Counted from the stretch's first letter, positions 50,761-60,036 are shown. The stretch: DNA of 64,000 bases from Rhodospirillaceae bacterium (GCA_009693785.1 SHWP01000001.1:62001-126000); one strand, 5' to 3'. The notes: generated from the letters alone by a model not told the origin. Translations and numbers: made by a program.

Positions 50761-51753
50761 ATGGCAATGAACTTAGCATTAGACGTCGACGGCGGCTGGA
50801 AAGAGGCAATTACGATTGTGCATGACCTCGCCTGGTGGGTTGATGTGGCGCAAACGGAATTTGCCTGGACCCTGGGTCACCACGGCAGCGTTGGCCGCGA
50901 TGTTATTGAGGCTTGGGGGTTGCCGGACCAGGTGAGCGCCGAGGAAGCGCTATTTCATTGCGGCGATGAGGCGCAAGGGTTCGTGCGATTTATCGCCTTC
51001 AAGGGCGCCCAGCAAATCCGTATCCGTGCCGGTGCTATGCCTTGGGACACGGGCGGAATCTTCACGCTGATGCTGCGTGCGCGCGAGATTGGTGCTGTTA
51101 CGGAAGGTTTGTTGAATCGCGGCTTTACCATGATCACCGATCCCGTGACTTTCGACTACAATGGCCAAATTCTCACGAACATTATCTTCCGCGGGCCCGA
51201 TGGTATCGGCTTTGGCGTTTATGAACGTGTCAAGCCACCCTTAGCCGGGTGGCTTCATGTGAAGCGGCTGAGCCAACCATTCAATTGCATGCAAATCGTG
51301 CGCAGCCGCGATGCGACACGTGACTTTCATCGCGACGTCTTGGGCTTTGGCCCTTTTGTGGACAACGATTCGCGCAACGCTACACCAATCGATAGCAACT
51401 TTGGCTTTCCGAAAAACCTTACGACCCAGTACACCACGCGAGCAGCGATCATGCATCCGCGTGGACGGTTTGATGTGAAGGAACGCGACAATGGCCGGGT
51501 GGAGTTGATCGAGTGGCACGGTTTCGAGGGCTGCAATTTGGCCGAACGTGCCATCGTACCTAATCTGGGCCATTTGATGCTGCGCTGGCCAGTGACGGAT
51601 GCTGCAGCAAAAGTGAAAGCCGTCGCAGCAAAGGGCGCGGAGATTTTCCGGCCGCTGGCGACGGTGAACGTCGCGCCTTACGGCAAACTTGCGGTGTTTT
51701 CGATTCGAACACCTGATGGCGTGATCTACGAGATGTTTTCGCCGGCCAAGTAA
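50761..51753 (+). CDS. VOC-like two-domain protein, fourth and unlike the tandem set
   Basis: A 330-residue protein from ATG 50761. It has two beta-alpha-beta VOC-like halves: WWVDVAQTEFAWTLGHHGS / GFGVYERVKP, and FNCMQIVRSRDATRDFHRDVLGFGPFVDNDS / RTPDGVIYEMFSP. The second half contains a plausible ligand set (HLMLRWPV and a closing Glu in IYEMF), unlike the tandem three, so this copy may be the active one. It is separated from them by the AbrB gene and its own promoter, and ends just before a convergent small gene. Confidence 0.8.
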   Translation: MAMNLALDVDGGWKEAITIVHDLAWWVDVAQTEFAWTLGHHGSVGRDVIEAWGLPDQVSAEEALFHCGDEAQGFVRFIAFKGAQQIRIRAGAMPWDTGGIFTLMLRAREIGAVTEGLLNRGFTMITDPVTFDYNGQILTNIIFRGPDGIGFGVYERVKPPLAGWLHVKRLSQPFNCMQIVRSRDATRDFHRDVLGFGPFVDNDSRNATPIDSNFGFPKNLTTQYTTRAAIMHPRGRFDVKERDNGRVELIEWHGFEGCNLAERAIVPNLGHLMLRWPVTDAAAKVKAVAAKGAEIFRPLATVNVAPYGKLAVFSIRTPDGVIYEMFSPAK

Positions 51754-51757
51754 CTCG

Positions 51758-52066
51758 CTACTGTGCAGCCGTCAGGCACTGCACGGCGATATTCGTGACT
51801 TTGTTTTGCAACGCGGCCGGCAGCGGTTTGGCTGCGGCGTTGAGTTTATCGTATGTTTCCATTTCTGTTCGCGAGAGCTGCCCCTTTACCTCACGCACGA
51901 GGCAAGTGCACAGCTTTGCCATGTCGCCGCCAACCTTCAGGCTGTTTTGTTCTAAAAAGCCCGAGCAAATCTCTTGCAGCGGGTCACCGGAAGCTTTGGG
52001 CACTGTCTGGGCTGTGGCCGCACCAGCCCATAACACAAGCATGATAGCAGCGAAGGGGATTCGCAT
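51758..52066 (-). CDS. Small secreted hypothetical protein
   Basis: A 102-residue precursor with signal peptide IPFAAIMLVLWAGAATA-Q. The mature 82 residues have four Cys (in EICSG, LCTCLV and VQCLT), probably forming two periplasmic disulfides, in a helical pattern with MAKLCTCLVREVKGQLSRTEM. I recognise no named family. It lies 18 bases downstream of ptsN on the same strand and may be read from the same transcript. Confidence 0.75.
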   Translation of the reverse strand: MRIPFAAIMLVLWAGAATAQTVPKASGDPLQEICSGFLEQNSLKVGGDMAKLCTCLVREVKGQLSRTEMETYDKLNAAAKPLPAALQNKVTNIAVQCLTAAQ

Positions 52067-52084
52067 GGCGCACTCCTGTGAGGA

Positions 52085-52546
52085 TCAGGCGGCCTGAGCT
52101 TCAGATTGTGTGAGCAACATGTAAAGGCCGTCGGAGCCTTTAGCGCCACGCAATTTTTCGCACATGCGGGCATCGCGCAGCAGGCGGGAGACACGGGCGA
52201 GTGCTTTGAGGTGATCAGCGCCAGCGGATTCGGGCGCGAGAAGGAGGAAAATAAGATCGACTGGTTGTTCGTCGATGGCTTCAAAATCGATTGGTTTTTC
52301 GAGGCGGGCGAAAAGCCCGTGGAGCCGTTTAAAGTCGCCAAGCTTGCCGTGAGGGATGGCGATGCCATTACCGACACCTGTCGAGCCTAAGCGCTCACGT
52401 TCCAGCAAGGTTTCGAAAATGCGCCGTTCGCTGGTGCCGGTGATCTCGGCTGCGAGCTTGGCCAGCTCCTGCAAGGTCTGCTTTTTGCTGGTGGCTTTAA
52501 GGCCCGCCACAACGGATTTCGGCTGAAGGAGGTCGGTGATTTCCAT
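52085..52546 (-). CDS. ptsN: Nitrogen-regulatory phosphotransferase EIIA-Ntr
   Basis: A 153-residue protein from ATG 52546 with GAAGGAGG-like signals inside the coding start region; the longer open frame to 52792 is not family-like. The phosphorylated His is in GNGIAIPHGKLGDF. Other marks are LERERLGSTGVGNG and EQPVDLIFLLLAPESAGADHLKALARVSRLL. EIIA-Ntr receives phosphate from NPr and regulates K+ transport, (p)ppGpp and sigma-54 functions rather than sugar uptake. It follows rpoN, as usual, but the hpf gene normally between them is absent. Confidence 0.95.
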   Translation of the reverse strand: MEITDLLQPKSVVAGLKATSKKQTLQELAKLAAEITGTSERRIFETLLERERLGSTGVGNGIAIPHGKLGDFKRLHGLFARLEKPIDFEAIDEQPVDLIFLLLAPESAGADHLKALARVSRLLRDARMCEKLRGAKGSDGLYMLLTQSEAQAA

Positions 52547-52816
52547 CAGACGCGAAACCCCCGTCCACGCCTGCTGCATTTGCATATAGGCCAATTGTTT
52601 GTGAAGTCGAGAATTATCATCGGGCGTTGAGCGCGCGTTGAACCTTGAGATGTGTCGTCGTTGATTGTGGCGGTGTGTGCCGTGTGTTTCGTGAGTCAGT
52701 TCACGATCTGAGGGCTTTATTGACCCTGCGTTATCGGGATCCCCGAAAAAAGGTGGCGGACCATAGGCGCGGCCCCCCATGAAGTCAAGCAATCGGAAGG
52801 CTGGGATTCGCCTACG
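52547..52816. other. 270-base gap between ptsN and rpoN where hpf is normally found
   Basis: In most proteobacteria this position holds the ribosome hibernation factor gene. Here no frame shows an S30AE-like pattern. The open minus-strand frame across the gap gives a His/Arg-rich, unconvincing sequence. A short GC-rich element near 52735-52755 (GGGATCCCC) is the only symmetry seen. Confidence 0.5.
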
Positions 52817-54340
52817 TTAAAACTTAGGCGACTTCGCCCGCCGGCGCTGCACAGATGACGGAATGTTTAGCGATTCCCGGTACTTAGCGACGGTGCGCCG
52901 AGCCACATCAATGCCCTCGGCCTTCAATAAATCCACCAGTTGATCGTCCGATAGCACGGCTTCGGGCTTCTCCAGATCGATCATGGATTTGATGCGGTGC
53001 CGCACGCTTTCCGATGATGTCGTGCCTTCGCCGCTGGCGCTGGGCAGGCCCTGGCTGAAGAAATATTTCAGGTCGAAAACGCCGCGTGGCGTTTCCATGA
53101 ACTTGTTCGTGGTTACACGGCTCACGGTGCTTTCGTGCATCTCGATGGCGGTCGACACATCGCGCAGGATCAACGGTTTGAGGTGCGTAATGCCGTGACG
53201 GAAAAACCCTTCTTGCTGTTTCACGATTTCGGTCGAGACTTTCAAGATGGTCTCGGCGCGTTGCTGCAAGGCTTTCACCAGCCAGTTGGCGGCTTGCAGC
53301 CGTTCGTTCAAAAACTGTTTTTCATCCTTCGATGAAACAACTTTTGTGACTTCAGCGACGTAACTTTGATTGATCAACACGCGCGGTAAGGTTTGCGGAT
53401 TAAGCTCGATGCGCCAGCCGCTACTGGCCAGTGGCGTCATAATGATATCAGGCACGATCGTTTCATCAGCGGCTCGTTCGAACCGCAACGCGGGTTTGGG
53501 GTCCAACGCGCGAACTTCGGCGATCATGTCTTGCACGTCTTCGATCGACACCGCGCAGATCTCGCGCAGCTTCTTCAAGTCGCCTGTGCCAAGCAGCTCC
53601 AGATTGGCGATAAATTTTTCCATCACCGGATCGAGGCGATCACGCTCGATCAATTGTAATTTCATGCATTCCTTCAGATCGCGCGCGAATATGCCGGGCG
53701 GGTCAAATTTTTGTAACTCGCCAAGCACTTTTTCAACGCGATCCAGTGGCGCGCCAAGCTGTGCGGCAACCTCCTCGAGCGGGGCTGTCATGTAGCCGTT
53801 CTCGTCGAGTTGCTCGATGAGCGCGAGACCAATTAGGCGGTCCGTTGCGTTCGATAGCGATAGATTGAGTTGCTGAACCAGATAGCTGCGTAAATCGCCC
53901 GCTTCTGCGGCGAGGCGGTCAAGGTTCGGGCCTTCGCCGCCTGAAGCCATGGTCCCATTTGGCATCGGCACGGCCGAATAGGCGCCTGCGCCCAGAGCCT
54001 CAGCCGCGACCCCGCCCATGGTGTCGGTCGTGGGGTCATCGGTTTCGCCGTAATCCTTGCCATCGTAATCTTCATCCCCGCCTGGCGCCGCGCGGTCTAA
54101 CGGGGCTGGGTCAGCTGACTGAGGTTTATCACCCACCGGTTCGCCGCCCATGGTGTCAGCGTAAGTCTCCGCTTCGACGGCATCATCGCGCTCAAGCAAG
54201 GGATTGGATTCAAGCTCTTGGTCGATATAGGTGGTTAATTCGACGGATGACATTTGCAGCAGCTTGATTGCCTGCTGCAGTTGCGGCGTTATGACAAGGC
54301 CTTGCGATTGTCTGAGATCAAGCCGTGGGCCGATGGCCAT
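52817..54340 (-). CDS. rpoN: RNA polymerase sigma-54 factor
   Basis: A 507-residue sigma-54. Region I is LRQSQGLVITPQLQQAIKLLQMSS with ELTTYIDQELESNPLLE; an acidic region II follows (residues about 50-130). The core-binding part contains PPGIFARDLKECMKLQLIER. The DNA-binding part has VSTAIEMHESTVSRVTTNKFMETPRGVFDLKYFF. The RpoN box is ARRTVAKYRESLNIPSSVQRRR. All domains are complete. It is transcribed with lptB upstream (23-base gap). Confidence 0.97.
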   Translation of the reverse strand: MAIGPRLDLRQSQGLVITPQLQQAIKLLQMSSVELTTYIDQELESNPLLERDDAVEAETYADTMGGEPVGDKPQSADPAPLDRAAPGGDEDYDGKDYGETDDPTTDTMGGVAAEALGAGAYSAVPMPNGTMASGGEGPNLDRLAAEAGDLRSYLVQQLNLSLSNATDRLIGLALIEQLDENGYMTAPLEEVAAQLGAPLDRVEKVLGELQKFDPPGIFARDLKECMKLQLIERDRLDPVMEKFIANLELLGTGDLKKLREICAVSIEDVQDMIAEVRALDPKPALRFERAADETIVPDIIMTPLASSGWRIELNPQTLPRVLINQSYVAEVTKVVSSKDEKQFLNERLQAANWLVKALQQRAETILKVSTEIVKQQEGFFRHGITHLKPLILRDVSTAIEMHESTVSRVTTNKFMETPRGVFDLKYFFSQGLPSASGEGTTSSESVRHRIKSMIDLEKPEAVLSDDQLVDLLKAEGIDVARRTVAKYRESLNIPSSVQRRRAKSPKF

Positions 54341-54363
54341 GGTCGATCCTTACTCCCGGCCAC

Positions 54364-55152
54364 TCAAAGGCTAAAGCGCTCGCCCAAATAGACGCGGCGA
54401 ACACCCTCATGGGCGACGATCTCTGATGGTGTTCCTTCCATCAGCACCGTGCCTTCGTGCAAAATGTAAGCGCGGTCGATAATGTCCAGTGTTTCGCGCA
54501 CATTATGGTCCGTGATCAACACGCCTAAGCCGCGATCTTTCAGATGCGAGACCATGCCGCGAATTTCGGCCACCGCGATGGGATCAATCCCTGCCAGCGG
54601 TTCGTCGAGCAATATGAAGCTAGGGCGCGACGCCAATGCGCGGGCAATTTCACAACGACGGCGCTCGCCGCCCGATAAGGCCAGTGCAGGTGATTTGCGC
54701 AAATGATCGATGGAGAATTCCTTCAGCAAAGATTCGACCAAGGCATCTTGTGCGGCTTTGTCTTCCTCAACGATCTCGGCCACCGCGCGCACGTTGCCTT
54801 CCACGCTCATGCCACGAAAGATCGAGGCTTCTTGGGGTAAATAGCCAATGCCGAGCCGCGCGCGGCGGTACATGGGCAATGCGGTGATGTCCTGGCCATC
54901 AAGATAAATCTTGCCCTTATCGGGGCTAATCAGTCCGGTCACGCAATAGAACGAGGTGGTTTTACCTGCGCCGTTTGGGCCCAGTAGCCCTACGGCTTCG
55001 CCGCGTTGGACCGACAGGCTGACGTCGCGCAAAACCGGGCGGCTCTTGTAGGTTTTGCCCAAGCCCACGACGACCAGGCCCGTTGTAGGAACGGGGTTCG
55101 TGGTTTTTTCAGTGCCCGGGTGAGGCGGGGTTAGGGTCGCGGTGTCGGCCAT
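54364..55152 (-). CDS. lptB: LPS export ABC transporter ATP-binding protein
   Basis: A 262-residue ATPase. Walker A is LLGPNGAGKTTSFYCVTG, the Q-loop YLPQEASIFRGMSV, the signature ALSGGERRRCEIARAL, Walker B FILLDEPLAGIDPIAV, and the H-loop VLITDHNVRETL. An extra N-terminal 25 residues rich in Thr and Pro precede the standard domain. LptB drives LptFG in pulling LPS out of the inner membrane; lptF and lptG are not in this window. It sits between lptA and rpoN in the classical order. Confidence 0.97.
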   Translation of the reverse strand: MADTATLTPPHPGTEKTTNPVPTTGLVVVGLGKTYKSRPVLRDVSLSVQRGEAVGLLGPNGAGKTTSFYCVTGLISPDKGKIYLDGQDITALPMYRRARLGIGYLPQEASIFRGMSVEGNVRAVAEIVEEDKAAQDALVESLLKEFSIDHLRKSPALALSGGERRRCEIARALASRPSFILLDEPLAGIDPIAVAEIRGMVSHLKDRGLGVLITDHNVRETLDIIDRAYILHEGTVLMEGTPSEIVAHEGVRRVYLGERFSL

Positions 55153-55250
55153 AGAGCGATAAATAACCCGTGTTGGTTTCTAAAGGTTTGACGAAACAAC
55201 GTTTTCCGATGATCTCACAGCCAGGTCAACCGTCGGTATGGGCAATCGCG

Positions 55251-56153
55251 TTAACGATTGGGGCTAGGTTGGCCTGTGGTTGGGGCTGCTGGCGCGCTGT
55301 TTGCTGACTTTGGCTTGGGTGCGATCAGCGCTTTCACGCGGGCATCGGCCCGTGGGCTTGAGGTCTTGGCTTCGGCGGCGCTGCCAAACAGACGGCTGGT
55401 CCCCGCTTTGGTGTCGACCACCGCAAAGCCGCCGTTCAACTGGTTCTCGCCTTGGGTCATCATCACATTGCCTTCGATTTTGGCGATTCCTGTCTCGCGG
55501 TTGTACTCACCGCGGGCCCCACGCACGGTCTCTTTGGCGGTGCGCAATATGACGTTCCCTTCGGCCTGGACCACGCGAATGTCGCCTTGGCGTACCGCTG
55601 ATGATTTTGACGGAGCCGTCTCTTCACTAAAGAAAGCGGTCAGGCGGTCAGCCTTGATGCGGCGGGTATCGTCTTGGGCTTCGGCATCTCCTTCAGCCAC
55701 GGCCACTTTCTCGCGCGACCAATATTGAATCGCCTGTTGAGCCGTAACTTTGCCGCTCGTGGTGGTGAGGGTAACGGGACTGCCTTCAATCACCAGCACG
55801 GCTTTATCGAAATCATACACCGCGGCCGATCCGGCGGCTTGTTCCGAGGCCGAGGCAATAGCCACGCGGCCCACGGCGTCGACACGATATACCTCGGTGC
55901 CGCCGCCAGCCGTGTCGCGGTAGTGCGCCGTCAGTTCGTCGGCGGTGACGCTGAAATCGCCCTGTTTGGCTTTGGCATTGCCGCGGGCAATGAACAACTT
56001 TCCATTTTGCTGCCACTCAATACCCTGGTCGGCCGTCACCTCGATCGGCTTGTTGGGGTCCTTTGAGGTGAAACTCAACGACTGTGCCGCCACGGCGAAG
56101 GGCAGCGTTAAACTAATCAACAGGCTGAAGCTTAAGGTCTGTTTCATGCGCAA
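55251..56153 (-). CDS. lptA: Periplasmic LPS-bridge protein LptA
   Basis: A 300-residue protein, longer than E. coli LptA (185), with a signal peptide (SFSLLISLTLPFAVAAQ). The OstA-like beta-jellyroll has PIEVTADQGIEWQQNGKLFIARGNAKAKQGDFSVTADEL, repeated later as VTAQQAIQYWSREKVAVAEGDAEAQDD and VRGARGEYNRETGIAKIEGNVMMTQGENQLNG. The tail (residues 260-300) is Pro/Ala/Lys-rich and disordered. LptA forms the protein bridge carrying LPS to LptD. It follows lptC by 5 bases. Confidence 0.93.
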   Translation of the reverse strand: MRMKQTLSFSLLISLTLPFAVAAQSLSFTSKDPNKPIEVTADQGIEWQQNGKLFIARGNAKAKQGDFSVTADELTAHYRDTAGGGTEVYRVDAVGRVAIASASEQAAGSAAVYDFDKAVLVIEGSPVTLTTTSGKVTAQQAIQYWSREKVAVAEGDAEAQDDTRRIKADRLTAFFSEETAPSKSSAVRQGDIRVVQAEGNVILRTAKETVRGARGEYNRETGIAKIEGNVMMTQGENQLNGGFAVVDTKAGTSRLFGSAAEAKTSSPRADARVKALIAPKPKSANSAPAAPTTGQPSPNR

Positions 56154-56158
56154 GACTC

Positions 56159-56872
56159 TTAGTTTTTTGTCGAGGCAGGCGCGGCGTTATTGGCTGCGCC
56201 ATCGCTTTTGATCGCTTGGGTGAGAACAAGTTTGGCCGGGCCTAAAAACAGCACGCGTTCACCCTTATCGAAGAGATCAAATCCTTGGGCATCGAGTTGA
56301 CCAAATGGGCCCTGGCTTTGCACTGCGGTCCGGCCTGAAGCGCTGCTATCTTTCAGGCGAATGTTGGCCGCAGACGTATGCATTTCATAGCCCTTGTCTT
56401 GGAACAGACTCACATTGTCGGTCAAATCCAATGTTTCGCTGTCGCGGTCGTAGAGGCCGCTGCCCGCCGTGATTGACAGCCACTCGCCACCCGTCAGAGT
56501 AATATCGGCTTGCGGCGCGGTTAGTTCGATACGTTTGTCACCTTCGCCCCGCTCCTTCACGCCTTTTGCAGTTAACGAATAGGGTTGGCCTTTTTTATCG
56601 GTGCCAAAGTAGCGTGCATTGACCATGCTCAGCGCATCCACCGCAGCCTCGGTGAGTGGCGTAGTGACCGTGCCAACGCGAAACCGCTCATCATTGCCCA
56701 TGAAATACGGCAACACAAAAACCAGCAACACCAAGATGACCGCCACGGCGGGCAGTCCGATGCGCATGTACCCGACGAACTTGCTGTACCGGGCGACATC
56801 TCCCGCTGCGTTTACGTTGCGCGGCTGCCACGAGGCATCTGGTGGTGTGGGCTTGCCGGTGCGTTCGCTCAT
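56159..56872 (-). CDS. lptC: LPS export protein LptC
   Basis: A 237-residue protein with a membrane anchor (MRIGLPAVAVILVLLVFVLPYFM) at about residues 35-57 and a periplasmic beta-jellyroll containing YSLTAKGVKERGEGDKRIELTAPQADI, SGLYDRDSETLDLTDNVSLF and GYEMHTSAANIRLKDSSASG. LptC passes LPS from LptB2FG to LptA. ATG 56872 overlaps the kdsD stop by four bases (ATGA), so translation is coupled. Confidence 0.93.
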   Translation of the reverse strand: MSERTGKPTPPDASWQPRNVNAAGDVARYSKFVGYMRIGLPAVAVILVLLVFVLPYFMGNDERFRVGTVTTPLTEAAVDALSMVNARYFGTDKKGQPYSLTAKGVKERGEGDKRIELTAPQADITLTGGEWLSITAGSGLYDRDSETLDLTDNVSLFQDKGYEMHTSAANIRLKDSSASGRTAVQSQGPFGQLDAQGFDLFDKGERVLFLGPAKLVLTQAIKSDGAANNAAPASTKN

Positions 56873-57852
56873 GCGGCTCCCGCACGCAAGATGTCGTGCA
56901 AGCGTACGATGCCCACCGGCTGCCCATCATCGACAACAAAAAGGCAGGCGACTTTCCATTCGTTCATCAAGCGCAGGGCTTCCTGTGCTAGCACGCTGCC
57001 ATGGGTGGTCTTGGGGTTCTTGGTCATGACGTCGCCGGCAGTTTTTTGTAGAACGCCCGACTGCATATGACGGCGCAAGTCGCCGTCAGTGACGACACCC
57101 ATAAGTTTGCCATTGTCGATCACGCCCGCAATGCCAAAGGTTTTTTTGGTCATGACTAAAATCGTGTCTGACATGGAAGCGGTGTGTTTGACCAAGGGCA
57201 GCTCATCGCCCGTGTGCATCAAGTCCTTGACCTTCAGCAGCTTGCGGCCCAATTTGCCGCCGGGGTGAAACACTTTGTAATCATCGGCCGTAAATCCACG
57301 CCGTTCTAACAGCGCCACGGCAACGGCATCGCCCAAGGCCAGCATCATGGTGGTTGAGGTGGTGGGGGCTAGGCCAAGCGGGCAGGCTTCGGCCACGTTT
57401 GGCAGCTCCAAAACAATGTCGGCGGCTTGACCGAGGCTTGAGTCGCGTTTGCTGGTCATGGCCACAAGCTTGATGCCAAAACGGCGGGTGTAATCGATTA
57501 GGTCGGCGAGTTCGGAGGTTTCGCCACTGTTGGATAAAGCCAACACGGCATCGTCATTGGTGATCATTCCCAGGTCGCCGTGGCTAGCTTCTGCCGCATG
57601 CACGAAAAAAGCAGGCGTACCAGTCGAGGCCAGGGTGGCTGCGATCTTGTGGCCGATATGTCCGCTTTTACCCATGCCCGAGACAATAATTCGGCCCCTA
57701 ATGCTAAGGAACAGATCCACGCATTTGGTGAAATCCTGACCCAAGGACTTCGCCATAGCTTGAATGCCATTGGCGGCTAAGTCGAACACGCGCGCGGCGG
57801 AGGTCACGGCGTCGATCGGATTGGCGGGGGCTTTTGGGGCAGGGGTTGCCAT
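56869..57852 (-). CDS. kdsD: Arabinose-5-phosphate isomerase
   Basis: A 327-residue protein. The SIS domain has GRIIVSGMGKSGHIGHKIAATLASTGTPAFFVHAAEASHGDLG and LALSNSGETSEL; two CBS domains follow (GDELPLVKHTASMSDTILVM and KNPKTTHGSVLAQEALRLMNEWKVACLFVVDD). It makes D-arabinose 5-phosphate for Kdo, the inner-core sugar of LPS, which fits its place at the head of the lpt operon. The start is ATG 57852; about 166 bases separate it from rnd. Confidence 0.96.
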   Translation of the reverse strand: MATPAPKAPANPIDAVTSAARVFDLAANGIQAMAKSLGQDFTKCVDLFLSIRGRIIVSGMGKSGHIGHKIAATLASTGTPAFFVHAAEASHGDLGMITNDDAVLALSNSGETSELADLIDYTRRFGIKLVAMTSKRDSSLGQAADIVLELPNVAEACPLGLAPTTSTTMMLALGDAVAVALLERRGFTADDYKVFHPGGKLGRKLLKVKDLMHTGDELPLVKHTASMSDTILVMTKKTFGIAGVIDNGKLMGVVTDGDLRRHMQSGVLQKTAGDVMTKNPKTTHGSVLAQEALRLMNEWKVACLFVVDDGQPVGIVRLHDILRAGAA

Positions 57853-58018
57853 TCGTGTCGTGGCCTAGGTTGATGTCGTGCACACGGCATATAAACCGCC
57901 GTAGCACTTTCGCCAGAAGTATCGCTCGGGGGATTCGGCCGGTCAACGCGCGCCTAGGCCCACTCTGCCTACCCACAATGACAAAGCCGCCATGTCACAA
58001 AGACGTGCTGCCAGGAGC

Positions 58019-58627
58019 TCAATGTGCGAAGAGGTCTTCGTCGGCCCAGCCCGCAAGGTCGAGAGCAGCGCGGTCGGGTAAAAACTTAAAGCAGGCTTCG
58101 GCCAAAGCCGTACGTCCTTCGCGGGCCAGCATTTTGTCCATCTCGGTCTTGAGGCGGTGCAGGTACAGTACGTCGGCGGCAGCGTAATCTACCTGATCCT
58201 GGCTTAATTGGGCCGCGCCCCAATCGGAGGTTTGCTGCTGCTTCGAAAGCTCGACCCCGAGCAGTTCTTTGCAAAGATCTTTCAGGCCATGCTTATCGGT
58301 ATTGGTGCGCGTCAGGCGCGAAGCTGTTCGCGTGCAGTACACAGGAGTGCATCGCACACCGAATTGACGTTGCAGCATGGCCAAATCAAAACGCGCAAAA
58401 TGAAAAATCTTTTGAATGGTTGTGTCGGCAAACACACGGACCAAATTCGGCGCCGCCTGGCTTTGCACGATCTGCACAATATGACTGTGGCCGTCGCCGC
58501 TTGACAACTGAACGACGCAAAGCCGGTCGCGATTGAGGCGTAAGCCCATGGTTTCGGTGTCAACCGCCACGCTGCCGCTAAAGGAGACATTGGAGGGTAG
58601 ATCGCCGCGGTGAAGATGATTGGTCAC
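58019..58627 (-). CDS. rnd: Ribonuclease D, short alphaproteobacterial form
   Basis: A 202-residue 3'-5' exonuclease of the DEDDy group: Exo I is VAVDTETMGLRLNRDRLCVVQLS, Exo II FHFARFDLAMLQRQFG, and Exo III DQVDYAAADVLYLHRL with its Tyr and Asp. E. coli RNase D is about 375 residues and has HRDC domains; the short form without HRDC is usual in alphaproteobacteria. It trims tRNA 3' ends. A tRNA-Leu gene lies 60 bases upstream on the same strand. Confidence 0.93.
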   Translation of the reverse strand: MTNHLHRGDLPSNVSFSGSVAVDTETMGLRLNRDRLCVVQLSSGDGHSHIVQIVQSQAAPNLVRVFADTTIQKIFHFARFDLAMLQRQFGVRCTPVYCTRTASRLTRTNTDKHGLKDLCKELLGVELSKQQQTSDWGAAQLSQDQVDYAAADVLYLHRLKTEMDKMLAREGRTALAEACFKFLPDRAALDLAGWADEDLFAH

Positions 58628-58687
58628 GATCTCACTCGTATCGGTTTGGTTTGGTCATTCGTAAGCCCACAATGGGCTAAAATAAAG

Positions 58688-58774
<87 letters not shown>

Positions 58775-58995
58775 ATCGGGTTGCCGGTTCAGGGCACAAG
58801 CGGCCAAGACCAGCGGAAACAGGGCGAGACGGATACAGCGCAGGGCGCCGTGAGTCAATCCAAAGGGGCGGATTCCCAGGGATTTAATCCATTTCTCAGG
58901 GCCTTAGCGCTCTTGCTTTGGGTGGGTCGTTAGCGTCAAAAAGGTGCGCTAAGATAGATCTATTAACGGCATAGGCGGCGGATCAAGGGCGGGCC

Positions 58996-60024
58996 ATGGC
59001 ACAAAAGCTGGCGGTTGTTTTCGGTGGGTCAGGGTTTATTGGGCGCTACGTGGTGCGACATCTTGCGGCAGCGGGCTGGCGCGTACGCGTGGCTGTGCGC
59101 GATACGCAAAAGGCACAGTTCCTGAAACCTGCGGGCGATTTGGGCCAGGTCTCGTTCGTCCCCGCTTCGGTCACCGATCCGGCCTCGGTCGCTGCCGCAG
59201 TTGTTGGCGCCGATGCCGTGGTGAATTTGGTGGGTATTTTGCTTGAAGTCGGCAAGCGCACATTCAAGGCCGTGCACGTCGATGGCGCTGCGAACGTTGC
59301 CGCAGCCGCCGCACAGGCTGGGGCAACGACACTCATTCACATGTCAGCGCTCGGCGCTGATGAATACTCGACATCATCCTATGCGCGCTCAAAGGCCGCG
59401 GGCGAAAAAGCTGTGCGCGGTGCATTTACACAGGCGATAATTTTCCGCCCCTGCGTGGTGTTTGGGTCAGAAGATGGATTTTTCAACCTCTATGGCCTCA
59501 TCGCCCAAACGTTTCCATTCATTCCTTTTTTCACGAATACCAATCCGCAAGCGCCTAAGGGTGGCGGGGCGTCGTTTCAGCCGGTCTACGTCGGCGATGT
59601 AGCCAGCGCAATTCTTCAGGCTGCCAGCGATGGGCGTCATGCAGGCCAAACTTATGAGTTGGGTGGCCCGCGAGTATGCACCATGCGCGACATCGTGCAG
59701 CTGGTGAACCAGGCGACCATGCGGCACCGGAAAATTATCGGGCTGCCGTATCTATTCGCTTGGCCATTGATCATCGCAGGCACGGTTGCGCGCTGGGCCT
59801 TGCATCTTGTGCTAAGAATTTCTTTCCAGGCGCCACTCTTGCCCACTGCCGACCAAGTAAAGTTACTCAAGGCAGGCAGCGTGCTCTCCGGTAAGTTGCC
59901 GGGCCTAGAGGCCTTTGGCATCGCGCCAACAGCGCCCGACGCGGTAGTGCCTACCTACCTTAAACGCTTCCGCCCTTTGCAGCAGAACAAGCGGTTGCGT
60001 GTTGCGGCTCGTAACGGGGCCTAA
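58996..60024 (+). CDS. Complex I NDUFA9-like NAD(P)-binding protein
   Basis: A 342-residue atypical SDR. The nucleotide site is VVFGGSGFIGRYVVRHLAAAGWRVRVAVRD. Other marks are VNLVGILLEVGKRTFKAVHVDGAANVAAAA, IHMSALGADEYSTSSYARSKAAGEKAV (Tyr and Lys kept) and FRPCVVFGSEDGFFN. The C-terminal part has a hydrophobic segment (LPYLFAWPLIIAGTVARWALHLV) that may hold it on the membrane. Homologues assist complex I assembly in alphaproteobacteria and mitochondria; here no nuo gene is nearby. Confidence 0.88.
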   Translation: MAQKLAVVFGGSGFIGRYVVRHLAAAGWRVRVAVRDTQKAQFLKPAGDLGQVSFVPASVTDPASVAAAVVGADAVVNLVGILLEVGKRTFKAVHVDGAANVAAAAAQAGATTLIHMSALGADEYSTSSYARSKAAGEKAVRGAFTQAIIFRPCVVFGSEDGFFNLYGLIAQTFPFIPFFTNTNPQAPKGGGASFQPVYVGDVASAILQAASDGRHAGQTYELGGPRVCTMRDIVQLVNQATMRHRKIIGLPYLFAWPLIIAGTVARWALHLVLRISFQAPLLPTADQVKLLKAGSVLSGKLPGLEAFGIAPTAPDAVVPTYLKRFRPLQQNKRLRVAARNGA

Positions 60025-60036
60025 CTCAGCCCGTGC

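Noticed and set aside
52547..52792. Upstream extension of the ptsN ORF
   Set aside because: The sequence is His/Arg-rich and has no similarity to EIIA-Ntr. ATG 52546 matches the family start (MEITDLL).
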